From positions 1 to 5,135 of the forward strand of contig CAMGAL010000173.1 in NCBI GenBank assembly GCA_946007445.1: DNA of 5,135 nt, written 5' to 3'. The notes below the pieces were generated by a model, which saw nothing but the letters and a program-made list of their open reading frames with translations, made no database searches and was not told where the DNA came from. The translations under genes and the position numbers were made by a program. The stretch's first letter is position 1. Every line of letters begins with the position of its first letter. This stretch comes from an uncultured Mediterranea sp. (GTDB lineage: Bacteria; Bacteroidota; Bacteroidia; Bacteroidales; Bacteroidaceae). Positions 1 to 5,135 of this stretch are shown here, piece after piece.

Positions 1-2721
1 GGTGCCTTCGCCGTGCGAAGCCTTCTTCATCGTACCGGCATAGACGTTCTCACCGTTGATACCCGAGTAGCGGCTCTTGGTCTTGTTGTAGATGTCGTTA
101 CCCAGGGTGCCGTAGAAGTTGGCGGTGAAGTCGAAATTCTTGTAAGTGAAGCCCATGTTCAGACCCACTGTCAGATCGGGATAAGCATTGCCGATGTAAG
201 TTTTGTCGTTCTCGTCGAGCACGACGTCGTGGTTGAGGGCTTTGAAACGGATGTCGCCGGGAGCGGCATTGGGCTGCAGGATTTGGCCATGTTCACCCGT
301 ATGGGCATTCACCTCTTCCTGGTTCTGGAAGATACCGTCGGCCACAAATCCATAGAAACGGCCGATTTCGCATCCGTCTTCCGCACGCAGAATCTGGTCA
401 CCATTGAAGTCGCCCGAATAGACAGGACCATCACCCGAGAGCTTGATGGCCTTGTTCTTCACGGCCGAGAGATTGATACCCACATTGTACTTGAAGTCCT
501 TGTTGATTTCGTCATGCCAGTTGGCACTGAATTCCCAACCGGTGGCCTGCATCTTACCGATGTTCATCACGATGGCGCTGTTCCATGCCGGATAACCCAG
601 AGCCAGCACATTGTTCTTGGAGTAGAGCATGTCGTGCGACTTCTTCTTATAGATGTCGAACGTCACGTCCAGACGAGAGTTGAGGAACGACATGTCGATA
701 CCTAAGTTATAGTCTTCCACGGTTTCCCATTTCAGATTGGCATTACCCACTGAGCTGATGGTGGTACCCGTCACGCGGTCTTGTCCTACGCCCATGACAG
801 CGTCCGAAGTCTCTAGCAGCGAGAGGTAGGCCGAGTTGCTGATGCTCTGGTTACCTACGCGACCCCAACCGGCACGAATCTTCAGGTTGTCGAAGATGTG
901 CTGGTCCTCCATGAACTTCTCGCTGATGACACGCCAAGCCAGTGACACAGAGGGGAAGAAGGCATACTTGTTACCCTTGGGAAACTTGGACGAACCATCG
1001 GCACGGAGTGAAGCGGTCAGGTAGTAACGGTTGTCGTAGTTATACATCACACGACCGATGTAAGAGAGCAAGGTATTGAAAGCCGTATTGCCATCGGCCT
1101 TCTGATTCAGCGTACCGGCATGTACCTCGTGCAGGGTGGAGGCATTGCTGGGCGTATTGTCACGCGAGCCATTCAACCAGTAGTCGGCAAAACGTTCGGC
1201 GGTGAAGCCGGCCATCACGTTCAGGTTGTGCTTGTCGGCCAGCGTGGTCATGTAGTTCACGGTGTTGGTCCAGTTCCAGTCCAACCACTCCTCATAGGCA
1301 CGGTAAGCGTTGCTATAGGTCGATTTCTCCAACTGGTCAATTTCAAACTGCGGTGTAAACTTGTCCGAACGGCGGATGTGGGCATTGATGCCGAACTGCG
1401 TGCGCAGGGTCAGGCCCTTGATGGGAGTGAGCTGCAAGTAAGGGTTCATCAACACACCATATTCGCGGCTGTGCGAATCCATACGGGCAATAGATGCCAC
1501 GGGGTTCCAGGTCTGGTTGTTGTGCGAGCGGGAGTAGTTGTTGTAGACATTGTCCACCCACTCCGACTGGTCGCGCATCACGGGCGTGGTGGGATCCATG
1601 GCCATAGCGCTGCTGAACTGGTTGGGCGTGTCGTCCCACGACTCCATGCGGGGAGCGATGTCAAAGCCCATCTTCACCACCTTGTTGAAAGTGTACTCCG
1701 TATTCAGGCGGGCATTGATTTTGTCCCAATATCCATAGTCGAACTGAGAATCGTTGCGGAAATAGCCGAGGCTGAAGTTGTAGACCAGCTTCTCGTTACC
1801 ACCCGATACGGTGAAGGCATAGTTCTGTACCAGAGCCGTATTGTTGACGGTTTCCTTCCACCAGTCGGTGCCTTCGGCATCGGTGAATCCGTCTTTGCCG
1901 TTCCATACCGGCTGACGGCCCTCGTTGGTGTAGCGGGTCTTGAACACCTGCTCATACTCGGCGGCACCGGCCATGTCGGGATTGCCGATGGTCTGGAAAC
2001 CGACCGAAGTTGTGAAGTTGAAGCGGGTCTTGCCGGCAGCACCCTTCTTGGTCGTAATCAGGATGACACCGTTCGAACCACGTGTACCGTAGATAGCGGC
2101 AGCCGAAGCGTCCTTCAGTACCTCCATCGACTCGATGTCGTTGGAGTTGAGGAAGTTGATATTATTACCCACGGGCATACCGTCTACTACATAGAGGGGG
2201 TCACTGCCATTCACGGTGGTGACACCACGAATCAGCACCTTCGGCGAAGCACCCGGTCCGCCTCCGCTGACCACCTGCACACCATTAATCTTGCCCTGCA
2301 AGGCATCCATGGCGTTGCCCGAAGTCATCTCGGTTATCTGTTCACCCTTCACGGTAGAGATGGAGCTGGTCAGGTCGCTTTTCTTCACGGCACCGTAACC
2401 GATGACCACCACTTCGTCGAGCATCTCTGTATCTTCTTTCAGCACCACGTTGATAACGGTCTGCCCCTTCACGGCAATCTCTTGGGTCGTAAAGCCGATG
2501 CTAGAGAATATCAGCACAGCGTTCTTATCAACATTGGTGAGGGTATAATCGCCGTCAATGCCGGTGATGGTGCCAGATCCCGTTCCCTTCACCTGTACGG
2601 TGGTTCCTATCAGCGGTTCATTGTCTGTGGCCGATGTCACCACTCCTTTCACGGTAATCTGCTGGGCATAGCCGAGGAGGCTGACAAGTGCCAGACAGAG
2701 GAATATCATTTGTTTCTTCAT
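1..2721 (-). CDS. SusC/RagA-family TonB-dependent outer-membrane transporter (3' end beyond window)
   Basis: This is a TonB-dependent transporter that would import oligosaccharides across the outer membrane, normally capped by a SusD lipoprotein. The frame is open from ATG at 2721 to the window edge, giving 907 codons; SusC proteins without an STN domain usually have about 1000, so roughly the last 100 are missing. Residues 1-19 form a signal peptide (MKKQMIFLCLALVSLLGYA, probable cut before QQ). Residues 22-95 are a carboxypeptidase-D-regulatory-like beta-sandwich (GTITGIDGDYTL). The TonB-box region follows (LDEVVVIGYG, 101-110), then the plug at about 113-227 with the SusC/RagA hallmarks LYVVDGMPV (176-184), IESMEVLKDASAAAIYG (196-212) and GVILITTKKG (218-227). 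The rest is barrel, with strand-like segments such as LKIRAGWGRVGNQ. There is no N-terminal STN domain, so anti-sigma signalling is unlikely. It lies 29 bp behind the lipoprotein gene on the same strand with no terminator between, so the two are probably co-transcribed. The substrate is unknown. Confidence 0.96.
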   Translation of the reverse strand, partial: MKKQMIFLCLALVSLLGYAQQITVKGVVTSATDNEPLIGTTVQVKGTGSGTITGIDGDYTLTNVDKNAVLIFSSIGFTTQEIAVKGQTVINVVLKEDTEMLDEVVVIGYGAVKKSDLTSSISTVKGEQITEMTSGNAMDALQGKINGVQVVSGGGPGASPKVLIRGVTTVNGSDPLYVVDGMPVGNNINFLNSNDIESMEVLKDASAAAIYGTRGSNGVILITTKKGAAGKTRFNFTTSVGFQTIGNPDMAGAAEYEQVFKTRYTNEGRQPVWNGKDGFTDAEGTDWWKETVNNTALVQNYAFTVSGGNEKLVYNFSLGYFRNDSQFDYGYWDKINARLNTEYTFNKVVKMGFDIAPRMESWDDTPNQFSSAMAMDPTTPVMRDQSEWVDNVYNNYSRSHNNQTWNPVASIARMDSHSREYGVLMNPYLQLTPIKGLTLRTQFGINAHIRRSDKFTPQFEIDQLEKSTYSNAYRAYEEWLDWNWTNTVNYMTTLADKHNLNVMAGFTAERFADYWLNGSRDNTPSNASTLHEVHAGTLNQKADGNTAFNTLLSYIGRVMYNYDNRYYLTASLRADGSSKFPKGNKYAFFPSVSLAWRVISEKFMEDQHIFDNLKIRAGWGRVGNQSISNSAYLSLLETSDAVMGVGQDRVTGTTISSVGNANLKWETVEDYNLGIDMSFLNSRLDVTFDIYKKKSHDMLYSKNNVLALGYPAWNSAIVMNIGKMQATGWEFSANWHDEINKDFKYNVGINLSAVKNKAIKLSGDGPVYSGDFNGDQILRAEDGCEIGRFYGFVADGIFQNQEEVNAHTGEHGQILQPNAAPGDIRFKALNHDVVLDENDKTYIGNAYPDLTVGLNMGFTYKNFDFTANFYGTLGNDIYNKTKSRYSGINGENVYAGTMKKASHGEGT

Positions 2722-2734
2722 ATTCTATTCAATC

Positions 2735-2749
2735 TAATGTTATACATTA
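2735..2749. repeat. Short inverted repeat between the lipoprotein and susC genes
   Basis: TAATGT (2735-2740) and ACATTA (2744-2749) are perfect reverse complements around TAT. They sit inside the 29-bp gap between the lipoprotein stop codon and the susC ATG. The stem is only six pairs and mostly A-T, so it is weak as RNA and is no terminator. It may be chance in AT-rich spacer DNA, or a minor signal at the gene junction. Confidence 0.3.
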
Positions 2750-2750
2750 T

Positions 2751-4280
2751 TTATCTGGCAGGCACAATCTTGCCTCGGCCGAGGTGGGCGTCAAACACAA
2801 AACGGTAGTTGCCATAGTTGGTAACGACAGGCTTCAACCAGTTGTCGGTCACGTTCGTGCCGTCCCACCACTTCATGTTGGTGCCTTCCCAGTTGGGGTT
2901 CACGTCACCCTTCTTGCTGAAGTAGCCGAATTTCTCGATTTCACGAGAGTCGTCACCGCGCCACTCCACATGGTCCCACCAGCCGTCGGGGTGATAGTTG
3001 GTGATGATGAAGTTCAGCTCCTGACCGGCATCCAGTGTCCAGGTCTCGCCGGTGGCCGGATAGTAGATGAGGTGAGGATTGTTGGCATCCTGTACAAAGA
3101 GGTGGTTGCCGGCATCCTGCGGAGAGCCTCCCCAGCCCAGATAGAACTCGATAAAGTCGGCCTCGTTGCCATTCTCCCAACGGTCGAAGCACTTCTTGCC
3201 ATACTCATACTTGATGGGGTCGGTCGCTTCGGTCACGCTGTAGGTGCTCATCTTATAGGTAGAGTTCAGCACATCGATTTCGATTTCATAATAAACACCG
3301 GCCTCTGTCAGCACGATGGGCTTGGCGGTTTCGGGGTCGTCGGTCAGCCTGCTGCTATCCTCGGGGTCCAGACCGAAACAGATAGGCGTGAAGTCCGTCT
3401 TCTGCGGCAGGAAGAAGATTTCGGTACCGGCCTGCTGGTTGTAGTAGCGGGCACGATATTGGTAAGCGCCGGTATGGAGAATCACCATTGGCACGCCGAA
3501 CACGTCGCTGTTCAGCTCTTCCGTCGTGGCCACATCGGCTAGATACATCTTCGGGAAGTCGGGCATCTCCGACACATTGATGACGCTGTTGGCCACCTTC
3601 TGGTTGCCCTTTTTGTCGACAGCCGTCAGGCTGAGGTTGTAGCTCTTTGCCTCGTTGGGGAGGTCAATCTTCTCCGAGAAGCTGACAGCCGTCTGGCCGG
3701 CGGCATCCACCTTACGATTTTCAAATCCGGGCACACCGGGCAGGTCAATCAGGATATAGTCCAGCGCACGGTCGTCGGTAGCCGTAAAGCTCAGTTTGAA
3801 TTTGGTCTCGGCCTTCATCAGCACGGTCACCTCCTTGTCGGGCAGCACGGTGAAGATGGGGTCGGCAAAGTCACCGTCCATGGTAACGAGCACATCGGCC
3901 GTCGTCGTGCGTCCGCCCACATCGTAGACGGTGACAGTCACCACGAAGCGTTCACCGATTTCATCGCGCTTCAGGTTAAAGTCATAACTCAGGTTATAGG
4001 AGGTCTGCGGCTTGCCGTAGATTTCCACCAAATCGATGGTCTTGTTGAGGTAGAGGTCGGCACATTTGAGGTTCACCTTCGTAATGCCGTCCTGATCGCT
4101 CAGTGCAGCCTTGATGGTGAAAGCGTGTCCAGCTCCGGATTGCAGGTGCTCAGACTCCAATGTCATGGTGGGATTCTGTCCGTCCACATCGGAGTAGCCG
4201 TCGTCATCGCTACATCCTACTGTACACAAAGCCAACGATAAAAATGCCCAAAGTGTGGCATTCAAGAATTGCTTTTTCAT
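2751..4280 (-). CDS. Surface lipoprotein, probable SusE/SusF-like glycan-binding protein, first gene of the PUL operon
   Basis: This 509-residue lipoprotein probably binds glycan at the cell surface and passes it to the SusC transporter encoded next. Residues 1-22 are a lipoprotein signal (MKKQ, hydrophobic core, TVG before Cys23). Cys23 is followed by SDDD, the acidic motif that directs Bacteroidota lipoproteins to the outer face. Residues 36-135 and 140-236 look like two Ig-like beta-sandwiches (TVTVYDVGGR, LTAVDKKGN). Residues 245-350 resemble a SusE/SusF-type module (MYLADV, EIFFLPQ, AGVYYEIEIDVLNSTYKM). Residues 372-509 look like a second, highly aromatic module (GWWDHVEWRGDD, NWEGTNMKWWDG) ending in YRFVFDAHLGRGKIVPAR. 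No catalytic motif is visible. I chose ATG 4280 because it begins the lipoprotein signal; an in-frame ATG at 4340 lies inside the probable -7 box. The family assignment rests on pattern, not a database match. The gene would be driven from the divergent control region. Confidence 0.85.
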   Translation of the reverse strand: MKKQFLNATLWAFLSLALCTVGCSDDDGYSDVDGQNPTMTLESEHLQSGAGHAFTIKAALSDQDGITKVNLKCADLYLNKTIDLVEIYGKPQTSYNLSYDFNLKRDEIGERFVVTVTVYDVGGRTTTADVLVTMDGDFADPIFTVLPDKEVTVLMKAETKFKLSFTATDDRALDYILIDLPGVPGFENRKVDAAGQTAVSFSEKIDLPNEAKSYNLSLTAVDKKGNQKVANSVINVSEMPDFPKMYLADVATTEELNSDVFGVPMVILHTGAYQYRARYYNQQAGTEIFFLPQKTDFTPICFGLDPEDSSRLTDDPETAKPIVLTEAGVYYEIEIDVLNSTYKMSTYSVTEATDPIKYEYGKKCFDRWENGNEADFIEFYLGWGGSPQDAGNHLFVQDANNPHLIYYPATGETWTLDAGQELNFIITNYHPDGWWDHVEWRGDDSREIEKFGYFSKKGDVNPNWEGTNMKWWDGTNVTDNWLKPVVTNYGNYRFVFDAHLGRGKIVPAR

Positions 4281-4314
4281 ACATATTACTATTAAAGTTA
4301 AACAATAATTCCAC

Positions 4315-4332
4315 CCGATTATCGCTAATCGG
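4315..4332 (-). promoter_or_regulatory. 5'-leader stem-loop of the lipoprotein-susC mRNA
   Basis: The arms CCGATTA (4315-4321) and TAATCGG (4326-4332) are perfect reverse complements around a 4-nt loop. In the minus-strand transcript the loop reads GCGA, a GNRA-type tetraloop, on a 7-bp stem. The -7 box ends at 4338, so the hairpin would lie at or within a few bases of the 5' end of the mRNA. No U-run follows, so it is not an intrinsic terminator. It could protect the 5' end from decay, or the 18-bp near-palindrome could be a DNA operator just downstream of the start site. Confidence 0.55.
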
Positions 4333-4337
4333 TTTTG

Positions 4338-4345
4338 CAAATGTA
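4338..4345 (-). promoter_or_regulatory. -7 promoter box of the lipoprotein-susC operon
   Basis: Read on the minus strand this is TACATTTG, an exact match to the Bacteroidota sigma-ABfr -7 consensus TAnnTTTG. It lies 57 bp upstream of the lipoprotein ATG and would start transcription near 4331-4335, giving a leader of about 50 nt. I see no TTTG -33 element about 19-21 bp upstream, around 4365-4370. A missing -33 is expected for a promoter that depends on an activator, here probably the divergent HTCS. The start site is inferred. Confidence 0.6.
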
Positions 4346-4372
4346 GATTATATTATCGCCTTTTTCTCTTAT

Positions 4373-4404
4373 AAATCGTGCAGATATGGTACAGAAATTG
4401 TGCA
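4373..4404. promoter_or_regulatory. Direct-repeat candidate operator for the HTCS AraC-type domain
   Basis: Two near-identical decamers, AAATCGTGCA (4373-4382) and AAATTGTGCA (4395-4404), match at 9 of 10 positions. Their starts are 22 bp apart, about two helical turns, which puts them on the same face of the DNA. On the minus strand the shared core is TGCACRATTT. The proximal copy lies about 27 bp upstream of the operon's -7 box, next to where a -33 element should be, and the other about 22 bp further up. That geometry suits class II activation by an AraC-family protein. Binding by this HTCS is an inference. Confidence 0.5.
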
Positions 4405-4408
4405 TTGA

Positions 4409-4415
4409 ACGATTT
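4409..4415 (-). promoter_or_regulatory. Possible inverted third half-site
   Basis: ACGATTT is the reverse complement of AAATCGT, the first seven bases of the repeat copy at 4373-4382. It lies four bases beyond the second direct-repeat copy, on the HTCS side. A 7-base match in AT-rich DNA is weak evidence. It could be an auxiliary operator that affects HTCS transcription, or chance. Confidence 0.2.
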
Positions 4416-4442
4416 GTATACGCTTAATTTAAGTTTTCTTTG

Positions 4443-4450
4443 TACATTTG
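4443..4450 (+). promoter_or_regulatory. -7 promoter box of the HTCS gene
   Basis: TACATTTG on the plus strand matches TAnnTTTG exactly and lies 18 bp before the HTCS ATG, implying a very short leader of about 10-15 nt. The nearest TTTG upstream (4413-4416) has a 26-bp spacer, longer than the usual 19-21, so the -33 element is weak or absent. The octamer is identical to the one on the opposite strand at 4338-4345. Confidence 0.5.
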
Positions 4451-4468
4451 ACCACTGATTTCAACCAA

Positions 4469-5135
4469 ATGGATATGATAAATAGATTCCACTCCTGTCT
4501 GTTCCTGCTGTGCGTCTCCCTATCGGCAGGAAGCCACACCTTCCCCATCAAACGCTTAGGGGTACATGAAGGCTTATCCAACAACCACGTCGTGAGCATC
4601 GTACAAGACAAGGAGGGCTTTCTGTGGCTGGCCACCGAAGAGGGATTGAACCGCTTCGACGGACTGCGGTTCCACACCTATTATAAAGAAGAGGCCAACC
4701 TGCAGTCCGGTCTCTCCGGCAACGAACTGAATGCCCTGCTGGACGACCCTGTCGACTCCGTGCTGTGGATTGCCACCCAACGTGCCGGTCTGAATGCCTA
4801 CAACTACGCCCAGCAGACTTTCCACACCTACCGCCACGAGCCCGACAACCCGCATAGCCTCATCACCGACGACATTACACACGTCATTGCCGACGGCACG
4901 GAGGGACTGTGGATATCCACCTATTGGCATGGTGTGGAGCACTTCGACAAGAGCAACAGACACTTCACCCACTACAACAGTTCTACCCTCCCCTGCTGGC
5001 CCGACGACCAAGTATGGACCGTAGCAGCCGGTGGCGACGACTGCCTCTATATCGGCCACGTCCTACACGGCTTCAGCATCCAGTCCGTACGCGAGCGCAA
5101 GGTCCCGCACATCAACCAAGACCCGCCCCCGCCCC
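4469..5135 (+). CDS. Hybrid two-component system sensor/regulator (HTCS), N-terminal part only
   Basis: The first 222 residues of a typical HTCS are present; such proteins are usually 1300-1400 residues. They fuse a periplasmic beta-propeller sensor, a histidine kinase, a receiver and an AraC-type DNA-binding domain, and only part of the propeller is visible here. Residues 1-22 are a hydrophobic signal or membrane segment (CLFLLCVSLSAG). The propeller starts at about 28 with the HTCS opening RLGVHEGLSNNHVVSIVQD, followed by FLWLATEEGLNRFDG (51-65). Further Reg_prop-like repeats have cores VLWIATQRAGLNAY (98-111), GLWISTYWHGVEHFD (146-160) and CLYIGHVLHGF (192-202). An in-frame TAA at 4430-4432 limits the frame upstream, and ATG 4469 is the first start; ATG 4475 (Met3) is a possible alternative. 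No Shine-Dalgarno is visible. It is divergent from the lipoprotein-susC operon, which it probably activates on sensing an oligosaccharide. The last codons run into a C-rich stretch that may be unreliable. Confidence 0.94.
   Translation, partial: MDMINRFHSCLFLLCVSLSAGSHTFPIKRLGVHEGLSNNHVVSIVQDKEGFLWLATEEGLNRFDGLRFHTYYKEEANLQSGLSGNELNALLDDPVDSVLWIATQRAGLNAYNYAQQTFHTYRHEPDNPHSLITDDITHVIADGTEGLWISTYWHGVEHFDKSNRHFTHYNSSTLPCWPDDQVWTVAAGGDDCLYIGHVLHGFSIQSVRERKVPHINQDPPPP

Noticed and set aside
13..705. Plus-strand open frame of 230 codons opposite the SusC barrel
   Set aside because: It is the same register as the frame at 1120-2808 and ends exactly at a SusC TTA leucine codon. It is a codon-bias shadow.
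2215..2721. STN domain / FecA-like signalling extension at the SusC N-terminus
   Set aside because: After the signal peptide the sequence goes straight into the carboxypeptidase-regulatory-like domain and the TonB box. There is no room for an STN domain.
1120..2808. Plus-strand open frame of 562 codons opposite the SusC gene
   Set aside because: It is in exact antisense register with the SusC codons, so it is broken only where SusC uses TTA, CTA or TCA, which are rare in this GC-leaning gene. The translation has no recognisable domain, while the minus strand reads as an unmistakable SusC.
2688..3542. Plus-strand open frame of 284 codons opposite the lipoprotein gene
   Set aside because: It is in exact antisense register with the lipoprotein codons and runs across the gene junction. 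It has no coherent protein signature.
4315..4332. Intrinsic terminator for either divergent gene
   Set aside because: The stem is followed by no T-run on either strand and lies just downstream of a promoter box, not after a gene.
4281..4340. Upstream in-frame ATG extending the lipoprotein by 20 residues
   Set aside because: It would put the start codon inside the -7 box and ahead of a normal lipoprotein signal. The 20 extra residues would bury that signal, so ATG 4280 is preferred.
4160..4408. Small plus-strand protein gene of 82 codons spanning the lipoprotein start and spacer
   Set aside because: Half of it is antisense to the lipoprotein signal sequence and the rest reads through promoter DNA. 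There is no plausible start context and no domain.
4574..5059. Minus-strand open frame of 161 codons opposite the HTCS gene
   Set aside because: It is in antisense register with the HTCS propeller codons. The repeated Val/Gly-rich translation is what reversed propeller codons give.

Overview
The window looks like the regulatory end of a polysaccharide utilisation locus (PUL) from a member of the Bacteroidota, most likely order Bacteroidales. Four things support this: a SusC/RagA-type TonB-dependent transporter, a surface lipoprotein with an SDDD export motif after its lipid-bearing cysteine, a divergent hybrid two-component sensor (HTCS) with periplasmic propeller repeats, and two promoters with the Bacteroidota -7 consensus TAnnTTTG. 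No Shine-Dalgarno sequence precedes any of the three genes, which is also typical of the phylum. The coding DNA is moderately GC-rich and the spacers are very AT-rich. I cannot name a genus.

Layout from left to right. Positions 1-2721 (minus strand) hold the first 907 codons of a SusC-like transporter, whose 3' end lies beyond the left edge. A 29-bp gap (2722-2750) without a terminator separates it from a complete 509-residue surface lipoprotein gene at 2751-4280 (minus strand). This is a probable surface glycan-binding protein, first in the operon and transcribed ahead of susC. Positions 4281-4468 are a 188-bp divergent control region. Positions 4469-5135 (plus strand) hold the first 222 codons of the HTCS, cut by the right edge.

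How the parts would work together (inference from known PULs): the HTCS periplasmic propeller senses an oligosaccharide released from the target glycan. Its cytoplasmic AraC-type domain, outside this window, would then activate the divergent lipoprotein-susC operon. The lipoprotein would capture glycan at the cell surface and SusC would import it. The SusD partner and the glycoside hydrolases would be expected beyond the left edge, and perhaps beyond the HTCS. The glycan cannot be deduced because no enzyme is present.

The control region is the most informative part. It holds two identical TACATTTG -7 boxes facing away from each other. Between them is a 9/10-matching direct repeat with 22-bp periodicity, placed as an AraC-type activator site would be, plus an inverted partial third copy. 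A perfect 7-bp stem with a GNRA-type loop lies at the predicted very 5' end of the lipoprotein mRNA. I found no RNA genes, mobile elements or CRISPR arrays, and nothing that amounts to a wholly new system.
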